Shown here: in pieces, positions 16,740 through 26,460 of the stretch
How the letters are laid out: every line of letters starts with the position of its first letter
Numbering within the stretch: position 1 is the stretch's first letter
Assembly (NCBI GenBank): GCA_965204905.1
Contig: OZ242042.1
Span: 496,001 to 560,000, forward strand
DNA from: Bin87 sp965204905
Lineage (GTDB): Bacteria > Chloroflexota > Dehalococcoidia > Lucifugimonadales > UBA3495
Reading direction: 5' to 3'
DNA length: 64,000 nucleotides
Translations under genes and position numbers: made by a program
Notes under the pieces: generated by a model
Seen by the model: the letters and a program-made list of their open reading frames with translations, nothing else
Told to the model about the DNA's origin: nothing
Database searches by the model: none

Positions 16740-18065
16740 TGTCCTGTAAAGAGGTGTAATTGGCGTCATCCTTGTTGACTTGGTTCAGGCTGCCGCCTCC
16801 AGGAGGTTGCTGGCCGGCAGGGTCTCGGTGGCGAGGTCGTCGGTGAAGGTGAGGTAGCGGCGGCCTTCGGCCCATTCGTCGTGCTGTTCGGCCAGCACCG
16901 CGCCCACCAAACGCCGAGTCGCCGCCCGGTTGGGGAAGATGCCCACCACGTCGGTGCGCCGGCGGATCTCCTTGTTGAGTCGCTCCAGGGGGTTGTTGGA
17001 CCAGAGCTTCTGCCAGTGGGACACTGGGAAGCTGGTGAAGGCCAGGATGTCGGGAATGGCGTCGGCCATCATCTCGGCCGCTTGGGGGAAGTGTTCTTGC
17101 AGTTGGGCGATCACCCGGTCGGCCTGGGCGTGGACTTCCTCCGGCGAGAGTTGCTTGTAGATGGTGCGCACCATGGTGGCGACGCCGGACTGAGACCGTT
17201 TGGGCACCCGGGTCAGCAGGTTGCTCATGAAGTGAGTGCGGCAGCGCTGCCAACCGGCTTCGGCAAACACCGTGGCGACGGCGCTCTTCAGTCCCTGGTG
17301 GGCATCGGAGATGACCAGTTCCACCCCGCTGAGGCCGCGGGCGTTCAGGGAGCGCAGGAAAGCCAGCCAGAAGGCGCCGTCCTCGCTGGCGCCCACGTCC
17401 AGGCCCAATAGCTCCCGTTGACCCTGGCTGTTCACGGCGGTGGCCACCGCCACGCTGACGTTCACGATGCGACCACCTTCACGGACCTTCTGGGTGAGGG
17501 CGTCCAGCCACACGTAGGGATACGGCCCGCCGTCCAAAGGCCGGCCCAGGAACGCTTCCACCACCTGGTCCAGGTCCCGGCAGATGCGCGACACCTGGCT
17601 CTTGGAGATGCCGTCGCAGCCCAGGGACTTGACCAGGTCGTCCACCCGCCTGGTGGACACGCCTTCCACGTAAGCCTGCTGGATCACGGCGAGCAGCGCC
17701 TTCTCACTGCGTCGTCTGGGCTCCAACAAGCTGGGAAAGTAGCTGCCCTCCCGGAGCTTGGGAATGCGCAGCTCCATGGTGCCCACTCTGGTGTCCCAAT
17801 CCCGATTGCGATAGCCGTTGCGGTGGGTGATGCGCTCCGGGTTGCGCTCGCTGTGCTGGGCGCCGATCTGCGCCGAAACCTCGGCATCCATGATGCCTTC
17901 CACCAGGACCTGCAGGGCTTCCCGCAGAAAGTCCACATCGCCGTCCATACCGCGCTTGCGTAGTAGTTCCAAAAGGTTCATGCTGTCCTTGGCCATTGCG
18001 TTCCTCCCTCATCGGGTTTGTGGTAATTCCGATAAGGATGACGCGGTAGCCATCTTTTTGCCACC
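16738..18065 (-). mobile_element. IS256-family (Mutator-type) insertion sequence
   Basis: It contains a complete transposase. Related imperfect ends are visible: the left end has GTAAAGAGGTG then GCGTCATCCTT, and the right end (reverse complement near 18030-18065) has CAAAAAGATGG then GCGTCATCCTT. The exact outer boundaries and target duplication are not clear. It lies inside the tnpB gene. Confidence 0.65.
16785..17996 (-). CDS. IS256-family transposase
   Basis: The protein has 403 residues, full family length. It opens LLELLRKRGMDGDVDFLREA, followed by the conserved HRNGYRNRDWDTRVG block and the insertion-core DDE parts: VWLDA for the first Asp, then ELVISDAHQGLKSA for the second, then SNNPLERLNKEIRRRTDVVG carrying the catalytic Glu. 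The HF-x-x-N block (RTHFMSNLLTRVPK) is present. No stop or frameshift is seen, so it could be active. It would catalyse cut-out/copy-in transposition of this element. Confidence 0.9.
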   Translation of the reverse strand: MAKDSMNLLELLRKRGMDGDVDFLREALQVLVEGIMDAEVSAQIGAQHSERNPERITHRNGYRNRDWDTRVGTMELRIPKLREGSYFPSLLEPRRRSEKALLAVIQQAYVEGVSTRRVDDLVKSLGCDGISKSQVSRICRDLDQVVEAFLGRPLDGGPYPYVWLDALTQKVREGGRIVNVSVAVATAVNSQGQRELLGLDVGASEDGAFWLAFLRSLNARGLSGVELVISDAHQGLKSAVATVFAEAGWQRCRTHFMSNLLTRVPKRSQSGVATMVRTIYKQLSPEEVHAQADRVIAQLQEHFPQAAEMMADAIPDILAFTSFPVSHWQKLWSNNPLERLNKEIRRRTDVVGIFPNRAATRRLVGAVLAEQHDEWAEGRRYLTFTDDLATETLPASNLLEAAA

Positions 18066-18347
18066 CGGTTTCCGTTACACCACGTGCGGGGACTCTACTC
18101 AGGCCCCGCCCCGCCTTGTGGATTTATTCATAGACGAAATCCGTCGCAAACTTGGCAGATTTCAGATGTCCATTGACTTCATTTCGAGTGGAGGCATTTC
18201 CTCCAAAACGTACCCTTTCCGGAAATTAGCCCTGCTGCCCTATAATGTTTCCTGGGCTCGCCATTTGTGGACAAATCCGGCAAATGCCCCTGCCCTACGT
18301 TTTGTCTTCCCCCGGTAGTTCATTCCACACACTCTTGGAGTTTTAGA

Positions 18348-19091
18348 TTGTACGAAGAACATCCACTTTTCGAGCCTCCCGACGACGACGCGGCACTATG
18401 GCGTTACATGGACTTCACGAAGTTCGTGTCGCTTCTGGAGACAAACAGTCTCTACTTCTCCAGCGCGGACAGGTTAGGGGACCCCTTCGAGGGATCCTAT
18501 TCCAAAGTCAACACCACCTTGCGCCCAATGTTGTACGAAGAAGAAATATTTAAGGTCCCAGGTGTATGGGACAACTTCGCTTCTATCATCAGATCGATGG
18601 GCCAATTCACGTTCATCAACTGCTGGCACGAATCCGGCCATGAATCCGCTGCCATGTGGAGGCTCTATTCGAGGGAACATGATGGTATAGCGGTCAAAAC
18701 CAGTTTCAAATCGCTGAGGCGAAGCTTTACGTGCAGTGATCTTATCCATATCGGAAAGATCAACTACGTTGACTACGACACGACCTTTATCCCAGAACGC
18801 AATAATTTTCATCGCTACCTGCACAAACGACAGAGCTTTGAGCACGAAAGGGAAGTTAGGGCGATGACTATGAAACTGCCCGATAGTGGCGTATCGCTCG
18901 ATATGCCTCAGGAAACCCGGGTGCCAGGGTCCTATTTTGCTGTGGATCTATCCCTCCTGATTGAAGAGGTCGTAGTAGCGCCCTACGCTGACGATTGGTT
19001 CTTGGAACTTGCTCAGGCCGTTGCTGCTCGGTACGGATTGACGGCACCTGTTATCAGGTCAAGACTGTCAGAGTCTCCCGTGTGGAGCTGA
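18348..19091 (+). CDS. DUF2971-family protein
   Basis: The protein has 247 residues. The start is TTG 18348 (MYEEHPLFEPP) with GGAG about 8 nt upstream; the longer frame from 18267 has no ribosome site. DUF2971 features are present: LWRYMDFTKFVSLLETNSLYFSSADRL-DPFEG at the N-terminus, CWHESGHESAAMWRLYS in the middle, and FEHEREVRAMTM followed by IEEVVVAPYADDW near the end. DUF2971 has no settled function. It is probably a soluble cytoplasmic protein. A second DUF2971 gene is at 23227. Confidence 0.8.
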   Translation: MYEEHPLFEPPDDDAALWRYMDFTKFVSLLETNSLYFSSADRLGDPFEGSYSKVNTTLRPMLYEEEIFKVPGVWDNFASIIRSMGQFTFINCWHESGHESAAMWRLYSREHDGIAVKTSFKSLRRSFTCSDLIHIGKINYVDYDTTFIPERNNFHRYLHKRQSFEHEREVRAMTMKLPDSGVSLDMPQETRVPGSYFAVDLSLLIEEVVVAPYADDWFLELAQAVAARYGLTAPVIRSRLSESPVWS

Positions 19092-19666
19092 CGAAGCTGG
19101 GTAGTGTCTAAGTTTGGGTTGTCGCGCATTTTTCTTGCTTGGTTGTTCGATTGACAATCATGATCGGTCGTTTTCATCTTGATGTTCAATCCTCACCGAA
19201 AATTCGGGCACCTCTTCGGTTGCTGGCCGGGTCCGGTGCTCTGGCGTCCCAGCGCTGAGGCGTTCCGGTGCTGTAGCGTTCTAGTGCGTGATGTTAGCCT
19301 TGCCGAGGTCCATGTCCGTTCGGTCGACGGGTCTGGTGACTGCAATGCCGGTTGGTATCGTCTTTCAGAACGAGGGTATTCCCAGTTGAACTTGCTGACG
19401 GCGGCTGCGGAGGCTCGTCGTTGTGAATGTGCTCGTCTGGCCTGGTTCACCACGACCGAAGCATTATGGCGCTGGGGCTTTCGCGGTCGATGCGGATCGG
19501 CTGGTGGGCTCGTTCGAGGTCACGCCGGCAGTGGGTGCGGTAGAAGTTGCGTCTGCGGGTCGAGCAGGCTTGGGCCAAGGTGTCGCGGCCTACTTCTGTC
19601 AGGCTCTTGCTGTAGATGGTTTACGATTCGGTCAGTAGCTAACTGGTCAGCGAAAATGTCCTTCTG
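19092..19666. other. Gene-less stretch
   Basis: I see no credible coding sequence here. Long frames exist on the plus strand but have a Cys/Arg/Trp-rich composition typical of chance reading of GC-rich DNA. Confidence 0.4.
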
Positions 19667-19755
19667 ATGAAGGACGTTACGTTGAACCCAAAAGAACAAG
19701 CGAGACTCTCCGCGCTCAACTCAGTTTTGGAACGCCAGCTACGGGTCGATTCCGG
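19667..19755 (+). pseudogene. HTH transposase N-terminal scrap
   Basis: MKDVTLNPKEQARLSALN followed by SVLERQLRVD matches the start of helix-turn-helix transposases of the ISNCY/IS1202 kind, which open with a KEQ-R-x-x-x-LN-x-VL pattern. The frame then changes to unrelated sequence. Only the first ~28 residues are recognisable. Confidence 0.45.
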
Positions 19756-20017
19756 TAGCCCGAATCCACCGAAGGGATACGGCGGTAGTGGTCAGAGGAT
19801 GGATGAGGGACCAGGGATCGGGCTGACGGGGACCTGATGTCGATGAAATGGCGGATGTGGGGCGTGGCGACCTACGCCGGAAGGACGTTGACGGCCCGTG
19901 GTAGCGGCGCTGGAAGCGAATTGCAGCACCAGATCGCAGGCGGAGACCGTCAGGAGCCCAGCCCGGGCGCGGCTGTGCCAGACAGTTGGGTAATCCGGTG
20001 GACAGGTCAAAGGCTGA

Positions 20018-20830
20018 TGGCGCGGTCAAGAAGGGAGTGGGAGAGCACGCAGCTTCCCCAGAGCGCTGCCGAATTGGTTTTGTCAAGGCCAGCCTTGGGG
20101 AAGATGCAAGGTGATTCGGCGTGCTTTGCGGGTGATGCGTCCGGCCAAAGAGAAGAAACGCCGCCGCAAGGTCTTGGTGGTGCCCACCGGCTCGCCGAAC
20201 CCGATGCGCGTCGTCCAGCGTGCCAGGTCATGGGCGATGATCTGGACGGCCAGCCAGGCGGCGTTGGCGGGGAAGCGGCCCGAGGGTCCGCCATAGGCGG
20301 ATTGAGGCCCACGCCGTACTTGAGATCGTGGGTGGCGTTTTCGATCTCGGCGTGGCGGCGATGGTCGGCTTCGAGATCCAGGGTGTCGCCCTCACGTTCG
20401 GTGATGAAAGCGTAATAGCTGTAGTTGGCGATGAGCGCCAGCTGGGAACCGGGCGTAGGTTTGACCCTCCGTACGATGAGCCGCACCGGCACAGCGTCGG
20501 GCTCACTGGCGAAAGGTGTGTAGCTGGTCTCGGCCACGTCGGCCGCGCCTTCCATCCAGTATGTGATGGGCGTCCACTCCCTCTCGGGTATGGCCTCGAT
20601 GAGATTACGCAGTTGGGGAAGCTGGCGGACGGCGACGGAGAAGCTGGCTTGGCTCAGGTCGCCAACACTGGCCCTATCATTCTCTCCGATCAAGGCTTTC
20701 TGGCCCGCTTTCCAGGTGGCGGACTCACTCGATGGTGTCGTGGACTTGGTGCCCCACATGGGGGTTGCGGCCGAGTAGTTGCGTTTTCGCCTCGGCATGT
20801 CGAGTCTGTAGTGCGTCCGCGTAGCCAATG
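20018..20830 (-). pseudogene. IS1380-family transposase C-terminal remnant
   Basis: On the minus strand one frame reads from about 20800 through EREWTPITYWMEGAADVAE, VRLIVRRVKPTPGSQLAL, then YYAFITEREGDTLDLEADH and HAEIENATHDLKYGVGLN. This is the catalytic C-terminal half of IS1380 transposases with the conserved HAEIEN. A one-base slip near 20302 moves the match to a second frame (GGPSGRFPANAAWLAVQI, then LHLPQGWP). There a TGA replaces the Trp expected after GWP. The N-terminal half is absent here, and a scrap of an IS1380 N-terminus lies at 24570. Confidence 0.75.
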
Positions 20831-21356
20831 CCGCCTCGTGGCGAGTTTCGCAGATGGGCGTGGGCGTGGTCAGCAGTTTCGCTCCGGCTTGGTTGATGTA
20901 CCGTCCAGTCGAGCAAGTTCGATCCGAAGCTTCTCCTCGGATTGATGAGGGCGGCGGAGGCGAGGGACGTTGATAAGGGCATTGAGATACAGGCGGTAGA
21001 GGTATTCTTTGGCCGGTGGGTTGAAATCGACTCTCGGATCTTCCATGGCGGGGCCTCCGTTGTTCGTCGTTCGGCAGGTGGAGTGCATTTTGCAGCGCTG
21101 CGGTCGTCGCGCGTTTTGTTCCGGCGGATGGAGGCTGGGCTCTGGGTTGTTGGGCAGGCATTGCTGCGAGAGCCCGTCGTCCGCAGGAAAGGCCTTGGGC
21201 GCGTTCTGCGGCTTTTGAGGTGCGGAAAACGCACGTGAGGCGAGACACGGTCAGTTGTTGCGCTGGAGGCTTGCGACGTTGCCAGGCCGTCGGCACAATG
21301 GCCTCGGCGAAGATGTGCGCCGGCACAGGCGGCCGGGTACAACAAGGTAGGTGCCC
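20831..21356. other. Gene-less stretch
   Basis: Presumably the remaining upstream part of the decayed IS1380 element plus flank. No intact frame or recognisable motif was found. Confidence 0.35.
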
Positions 21357-22190
21357 ATGAAACGAGATGAGTACTTGGCAGATGAGCACGTCCGGGGGTT
21401 TACGGAATGGGCGGGGCAACTGGTCACCGGCGAACTGGGTCTGACACACCGTTGGAAGAGCAGGGGGACCGATTTCGCGTGCATGAGTCTCTACGACGCG
21501 TTGCTGCAATACCGGTGGCCCGATAACGCCAACGGACTGGATTACCGAGTGACGGAGCGGCGTATGCGGGAGTTCCGTCTCAATTTCGATGACATGGGTG
21601 ACATCGACAGCCGCGCGAAGCAGGCGAAGTTCGGCAACGTTGCCGAGGCCATCATCAGGTTGGGAGGGATCTCACGCTGCAAGAAGCTGAACGACTGGCG
21701 GAGCATGTCACCGGGCCGGTTGCAGGCTATCGTAGAAGACGTGCGAGCGAGACTGAACCCTAGGACGGCGGACACCGACGATCTCGGTGGGTTCCGCTAC
21801 ATGGGGTCGGGGTTCAGCAAGGTGTACTCCGTGCTGATTGACGGGTTCCCGATGTACGACAGCAGAGTCGCGTGCGCCCTAAGTGGCCTAGTAGGGATCT
21901 ACTGCCGGCGGGAGAAGGTCGGCCGGAAACCCGACTTGTTGATGCTCAGAATACCGCCGCGCTGGAAGTCCAAAAACGTCAGGTACCACCGTCGCTACCG
22001 ACCCATGATGAACAACAACACTGCAGCGTACGCCCGCGACAACCTGAAGGCGGCGTGGCTGCTTGGAGAGATGGTTCGGGAACCTGGGGAGTTCGAGCAA
22101 GTCGGGTTTGAACCCGTGGATGCGCTGCAGCACGCGCAGTTCACGGTTGGGCACATTTCCCTTCCGGCAAGCTCAGTCTCCGCTGGATGA
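21357..22190 (+). CDS. Hypothetical protein (277 aa)
   Basis: The start is ATG 21357, preceded by AAGG at suitable distance; a GTG two codons upstream is the alternative. The protein is soluble, mixed alpha/beta, rich in Arg and Trp, without signal peptide. Notable stretches are RFRYMGS-type GFRYMGSGFSKVYSVLIDG, PMYDSRVACALSGLVGIYC and RYHRRYRPMMNNNTAAYARD, suggesting a conserved domain, but I do not recognise the family. It lies alone among IS remnants, which would suit a laterally acquired gene. Confidence 0.65.
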   Translation: MKRDEYLADEHVRGFTEWAGQLVTGELGLTHRWKSRGTDFACMSLYDALLQYRWPDNANGLDYRVTERRMREFRLNFDDMGDIDSRAKQAKFGNVAEAIIRLGGISRCKKLNDWRSMSPGRLQAIVEDVRARLNPRTADTDDLGGFRYMGSGFSKVYSVLIDGFPMYDSRVACALSGLVGIYCRREKVGRKPDLLMLRIPPRWKSKNVRYHRRYRPMMNNNTAAYARDNLKAAWLLGEMVREPGEFEQVGFEPVDALQHAQFTVGHISLPASSVSAG

Positions 22191-22462
22191 CGCTTTTCAA
22201 GGTTTACCCCGCGCTTGGAGCGGGACTCGCTCAAGGCACAGAAGAACGGACATCAAGAATATTGGCCTCTGGGTGGCCAACAGGGTAGGACCGCTACCAT
22301 CATGGGTGCGCAAACGGCAGCTCGGCTGAATTTAACGGGCATCCAGTTAGCCCAGAGAACAAACCTGTCTTCGAAACAGTCGCTGGACGGTACTCTACTG
22401 TCCAACGAGGGTCCTTCGGCGGCGGTAAGGCCTGCTGCCGCGCGAAGGTAAGCGTCCTGCAA
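22191..22462. other. Gene-less stretch
   Basis: Nothing recognisable between the unknown gene ending at 22190 and the convergent gene ending at 22463. Confidence 0.35.
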
Positions 22463-23212
22463 TTAGCCATTCATCCGTTCCTCTATCGCTTGCAAGCAAG
22501 CCTCCCACTCCAAATAGTGCATGACTGGCATCTTGTGCAGTCCATCAATGGGATCTCTTTGCAGGGTGACAAGTACTCCCTTTCCTCGCGGATTTTTCCT
22601 GTCTGTAACGACAACAATGATCAGTCGATCCGGGTCCGGCTCCGCAGGCAGGATAGCCTCTGCCATCGTTTTTACTGCTTCTCCGTATGGTGGCTGTTCC
22701 CTGGTGCCGTATTCCATTGCCGTCGCCCTTTCTTGCCACCCCTTCATGATCTCAGCGTATCTAACATTGGCGGATTTGCTCGCGCGTCGCCCTGAATCTT
22801 CCGCCAACCCGAAGTCGGAGATATAGGTAGTGTCGAGCCTGTCCTCTGACCCGTGGCAGTCACAACCGTCCACCAGTTCCTCGCACCACGGATAAGGTCC
22901 TCGCGCCAACCTGAATTCGTGATCCTGCCAACCCGGAGGGAAGGACACGTAGACGGAGTCCCAATTGGCGATGTCGTTGGCGCAGTCCGGAAGTTTGGTC
23001 GGTATGCCGAAAGTCGGGTACGGATAGAATGAGTCCCAATCCGGGGGGAGGGTTTTTTCTATCGACTCCCAATCGGGATCGAGATCGTAAACTTTACCCC
23101 CAAACCGATGAGTGAAGTAAATCATTGCCTGTTCTGAGGATTCACACGGAGCTTGGATCTTCACCCACATCTGGGAACTCTCGAGCAAGATCTCGTAGAG
23201 GTGATAACTCAA
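22463..23212 (-). CDS. Hypothetical protein, operon partner of DUF2971 gene
   Basis: The protein has 249 residues. The start is TTG 23212 with GAGGAG about 10 nt upstream, and ATG 23170 is an alternative. It is acidic and soluble, with many aromatic residues (DPDWESIEKTLPPDWDSFY, YVSFPPGWQDHEF) and a short CDCH cluster. The C-terminal part contains DPDRLIIVVVTDRKNPRGKG and ends in a LEWEACLQAIEERMNG helix. I do not recognise the family. Its start lies 14 nt after the stop of the DUF2971 gene, so the two are very likely co-transcribed. Confidence 0.65.
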   Translation of the reverse strand: MSYHLYEILLESSQMWVKIQAPCESSEQAMIYFTHRFGGKVYDLDPDWESIEKTLPPDWDSFYPYPTFGIPTKLPDCANDIANWDSVYVSFPPGWQDHEFRLARGPYPWCEELVDGCDCHGSEDRLDTTYISDFGLAEDSGRRASKSANVRYAEIMKGWQERATAMEYGTREQPPYGEAVKTMAEAILPAEPDPDRLIIVVVTDRKNPRGKGVLVTLQRDPIDGLHKMPVMHYLEWEACLQAIEERMNG

Positions 23213-23226
23213 GGTTGGGGTCTCCT

Positions 23227-24378
23227 CTAGTGTCGACTTGTCGACGTGTTGTGCATCCTGAAGTTGTGGAGGCTCATTGTCCTCGTAGACAACCCTTTCA
23301 GATTTTCGCCGCGAGCCTCCTTAACAGCCAGTGCCATGACCTCTTCAGATGTACGCGGCCCACAGACAACCTCCCTGATGGCCTCCGGGGGGATGTTAAT
23401 AACCTTGACCGGCAGGCCGTATTCATCGGTTTTCCCGGTATCCCGCGTCTCTTGGAGATCAACCAGCAACCTGATCTCCTGCTCGTAGTCCCATTCTTTC
23501 CCTTTGGCGAACAACAAGCGTGCCAAGGATTTTGTCGCCGAGGAGAACTCGGTCAGTCGAACACTGCAGAGAGTTCGATAACCTAATACGACTTTGCCCG
23601 CGGCTGCTTCCCTTTCTGTGTTTTCGCGATCCACGAACGTCACTTCAATCGCGTGGTTCCTGTTCGGATGATAGGATGGAGCGACATCCAGGTAAATGAC
23701 CGGCCTCAATTCGAAGCCCAATTTGTTTAGGGTGTCCGTGTCGTAACCTATGACGACGCCGGTATTCTTGGCATAGTGTGCCCACATCGTGGGTACGAGA
23801 GCATTTCTACTCAGGGAAACTACCCCTACACGAGAATCCAAGTGCTCACGGATAAGACGGGACAGGCCCATTTCTCCGCCGTGCATAACCCACAACTTCG
23901 CGAGTTCTCCATTCGAAATGGCGATTCCGAAGCACTCCTGCAGCTTCGCGCCTACAGCAGCGCGGTACTCGCTAGCGCCGGGTATGCCTCCTCCCATGGA
24001 CCCAATGCTGCACTCCATGACGTCGTTGAGAGACGATGGCTGCGTGGCTCGCAAGCTCTTCGGCGCTCCCGTGCCAATGCGTTCTGTAGGGAGATATTTG
24101 TACAGGACAGTTGGAATACCGGTCCTGCCCTCCACTAGCTTGGTTGCGCATTCTTTGGATTGAGACTGTTCGAGTTGAAACGCGGCTACAGTACTGATTT
24201 GCGAAACCAGCGCTCTGCGGTCGTTTTCGTTCCAGTCGAGAATCTGTATACAGAGATTGTCGAGTTCGACCTTCGTCTCAAACTTTGCCTGGTCGCTGTA
24301 AGCGTGGCGGTATCCATCGATTTGACAATGGAACGCTGCCTTGGCAATTGACTCAACGATGTCGGTAGTGTTCATCAT
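23227..24378 (-). CDS. DUF2971-family protein
   Basis: I chose ATG 24378 (MMNTTDIVESIAKAAFHC), giving about 383 residues. A longer frame from 24456 is open and a GGAGG lies 13 nt before 24378, so the start is uncertain. Residues ~1-95 are an extra helical domain. The DUF2971 core follows: VLYKYLPTERIGTG, LRATQPSSLNDVMEC, VSLSRNALVPTMWAHYAKN-GVVIGYD, then KEWDYEQEIRLLV and INIPPEAIREVVCGPRTSEE. The W-HY and E-W-YE-E-R pattern is the hallmark of the family. Function is unknown. It is the first gene of a two-gene operon. Confidence 0.75.
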   Translation of the reverse strand: MMNTTDIVESIAKAAFHCQIDGYRHAYSDQAKFETKVELDNLCIQILDWNENDRRALVSQISTVAAFQLEQSQSKECATKLVEGRTGIPTVLYKYLPTERIGTGAPKSLRATQPSSLNDVMECSIGSMGGGIPGASEYRAAVGAKLQECFGIAISNGELAKLWVMHGGEMGLSRLIREHLDSRVGVVSLSRNALVPTMWAHYAKNTGVVIGYDTDTLNKLGFELRPVIYLDVAPSYHPNRNHAIEVTFVDRENTEREAAAGKVVLGYRTLCSVRLTEFSSATKSLARLLFAKGKEWDYEQEIRLLVDLQETRDTGKTDEYGLPVKVINIPPEAIREVVCGPRTSEEVMALAVKEARGENLKGLSTRTMSLHNFRMHNTSTSRH

Positions 24379-24569
24379 GACTGTGTGGAGTTCCTCCCAG
24401 GGGTGCATCCGGCAAGACTGGGTAATGCCAAGGACTGGTCCTTGTTTTGGATCCAATGCACCGAAAAGACAACCGTAGCGTCATGGTGATGGGATAAGAA
24501 AGTGTTCCCGGCTTCGGGGATAATGGCATCAACGACGAAAGCCACCCTGAGTCGAAGAGCACCCAGAGG

Positions 24570-24770
24570 ATGCTACCACGCGAGCAGTCCGACCGCATCT
24601 ACGTCGCCTTTGACAGTCACCGCTTGGTGACCAATGCGAGGCTGCTTTTGCCCGTTATCCTGGCCCATCGTCCGTGACTTGGCGAACTGGCGGGCAATCA
24701 GGTTGATCTGGGAAATGCGCTAGCTGGGGCGAATATGGGAGAGAGGCTGCCCGATTCCCAGCGGCACTGA
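24570..24770 (+). pseudogene. IS1380 transposase N-terminal scrap
   Basis: The frame from ATG 24570 reads EQSDRIYVAFDSHRLV, LLLPVILAH, then TGA, then LGELAGNQVDLGNALAGANM. This is the N-terminal signature of IS1380 transposases (FD-x-x-RLV-NAGLLLP, then a DLG-A-x-G-AN-G block). One in-frame stop and early truncation show it is dead. The C-terminal remnant of the same family is at 20.0-20.8 kb in opposite orientation. Confidence 0.6.
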
Positions 24771-25413
24771 CTGATTAGCGTGGTCAGTCATGGTAGTTTC
24801 GCCAACGGCTGAACTCCAGCGCGGTCTGGTTCGCCGTAATGTACGGCGTTATCGGCCCTCGCGGTTCCGGAGGTCACCGTTGCCACACGTGGGACGGTTG
24901 CCGGCACTTCCTGGGATCTGCCGACATTCCCAACAGGACGAAAAGTTCGCCTTTCGTGACTGCTCCGATCTGTTGGGGAGAAGTCCGATACTTGCCGGAG
25001 CGACACGCTACCGTGGTGGAAAAGTCTAGTTCCGCGTCCACGTGCGTGGTCTCGTCGCAGTCGTCGCATCGGAACTCCAGATAGTGGTTCCAACTGCTGA
25101 CCAGTTGCATCGGGCGCCGTTGCTTCCCTCTCGACGGGTCGTTGCCGCCGTTCCGCTCGGCCAAGTGGCGGCAACCGTTCCCAACAGCGTAGGCAAACGC
25201 CGCTTGAACATCCACAGTCTGCCGCGCAGGTTCGGGCCTTTTCCGGGGCAATCCGGCTGTCGGATGTGTTCGGGCTGGAACGACGATGCGGGGCTCCGAG
25301 GACGGCCTCCCGGGCAGATTGGCCGTTCGAATATGTCGTCGTCGTTATGATTCCGGAAATCAACGACGTGGCTTGGTCGGCGTGCCGTCTGGGCCGGCGC
25401 GGGAGCGATCTAC
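24771..25413. other. Gene-less stretch
   Basis: Several minus-strand frames are open. One contains a C-x-x-C (FRCDDCDETTHVDAELDF) but no start with ribosome site, so I do not call a gene. No surface-gene motif was found upstream of the 25414 gene. Confidence 0.35.
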
Positions 25414-26460
25414 ATGTCGAGCAGGATTTGCAGGATGTGGCCGGCCCTGGCGCTGGTGTTGTTGATGGCGGGGGTCTGGTATTTCGCCGGCTCGAGTGGT
25501 GCGCATGCGCAAACGACGACACCTGAGATGACGCTCACGCCCCGATGGCAGTGGATGGGAGATACTGTCACGCTGTCGGCCAGTGGGTTCACTCCTGGCG
25601 TCAGGGCGTGGGCTCATGTCTCTTGGTCGCCGGATGAAATTCCTACTTGTCGCGACGTGTCAGTCGTTGCGAACCAGGTTGGCGACGATTTGGTGGTGGA
25701 TGACGGCACTGTTTCCTTCACTTTGACAGTGGCTCCCCCTGGTTTCCAAGCTGGCGACCACAACTATCTTTGTTTGGTTGACCGAGAGGGGCTTGGCATT
25801 GATTTGAGGCCGGAACGGTTGTGCGTGGTGGAGCCGCCGCCGGTTTACCGCATGCGTTTGGACGTTACTGCGATAGAGCAGGCGCCCAACAGTGCCTACA
25901 TCGGCACGGGGTCTATGCCTGACAACTTCGCGGTCGTTGACGGTCGTCATTCCGATAACTGGAACCTGCCGCAGCGTCGTGGCTTCTTCGCGTCTTCCCA
26001 GCCCGGTTCTGACAACGTGGACTACGGCATTGACGGAGTTGACTCTGCTGGCTCTGGCTTTGTGGTGATACCTGCTGGCGAGACCGAGGCCACCATTACC
26101 GTGCGCGTCGTGGACGACGACATCGTTGAGCCGGCCCTTTCGGAAACTGTGATTGCTCGACTGTCGGACTTGGAGACCTACAACGCGCCGTCGACTCCGC
26201 CTGGGTATTCAGCTCATACCCTGCATATCCAGGACAACGATGCCCTGCACGTCGGCACCAATGCGCTTCCGCTCGTGACTTTCGCTCAGATTTCCCAGCG
26301 TGTGGGGGAGGACGTCGGCACTCGCAGAGTGACCGTCAATCTGTCGCCCGCCTCACGCGTACCCGGTTTGGTGGTGTTGAATGGTGAAGAGGTGGTCAGG
26401 AGGATCGGGAGTGGCCAGGTAGTATTCGTAACCCAGGTGCAGGATGCTCAGCTTGCCACG
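25414..26460 (+). pseudogene. Secreted Calx-beta-type surface protein, cut off by CRISPR array
   Basis: The start is ATG 25414 with GGGAG upstream. The signal peptide is ALALVLLMAGVWYFAG, cut near AHAQ. Residues ~35-130 look like an extracellular beta domain (MTLTPRWQWMGDTVTLSASG). Residues ~145-280 resemble a Calx-beta module with VVIPAGETEATITVRVVDDD. A second module begins QRVGEDVGTRRVTVNLSPAS and then stops making sense. From about 26461 the frame enters CRISPR repeats, reading PARAGEP-type sequence to a stop at 26631. The gene has therefore lost its C-terminal part at the trailer end of the array. A truncated product could still be secreted. Confidence 0.7.

Noticed and set aside
20007..21509. 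A 500-residue minus-strand frame.
   Set aside because: Only its central part is an IS1380 transposase; the rest is out-of-frame sequence rich in Pro/Arg/Ser.
24788..25522. A 244-residue minus-strand frame before the 25414 gene.
   Set aside because: Composition is typical of chance frames and no motif or ribosome site was found.
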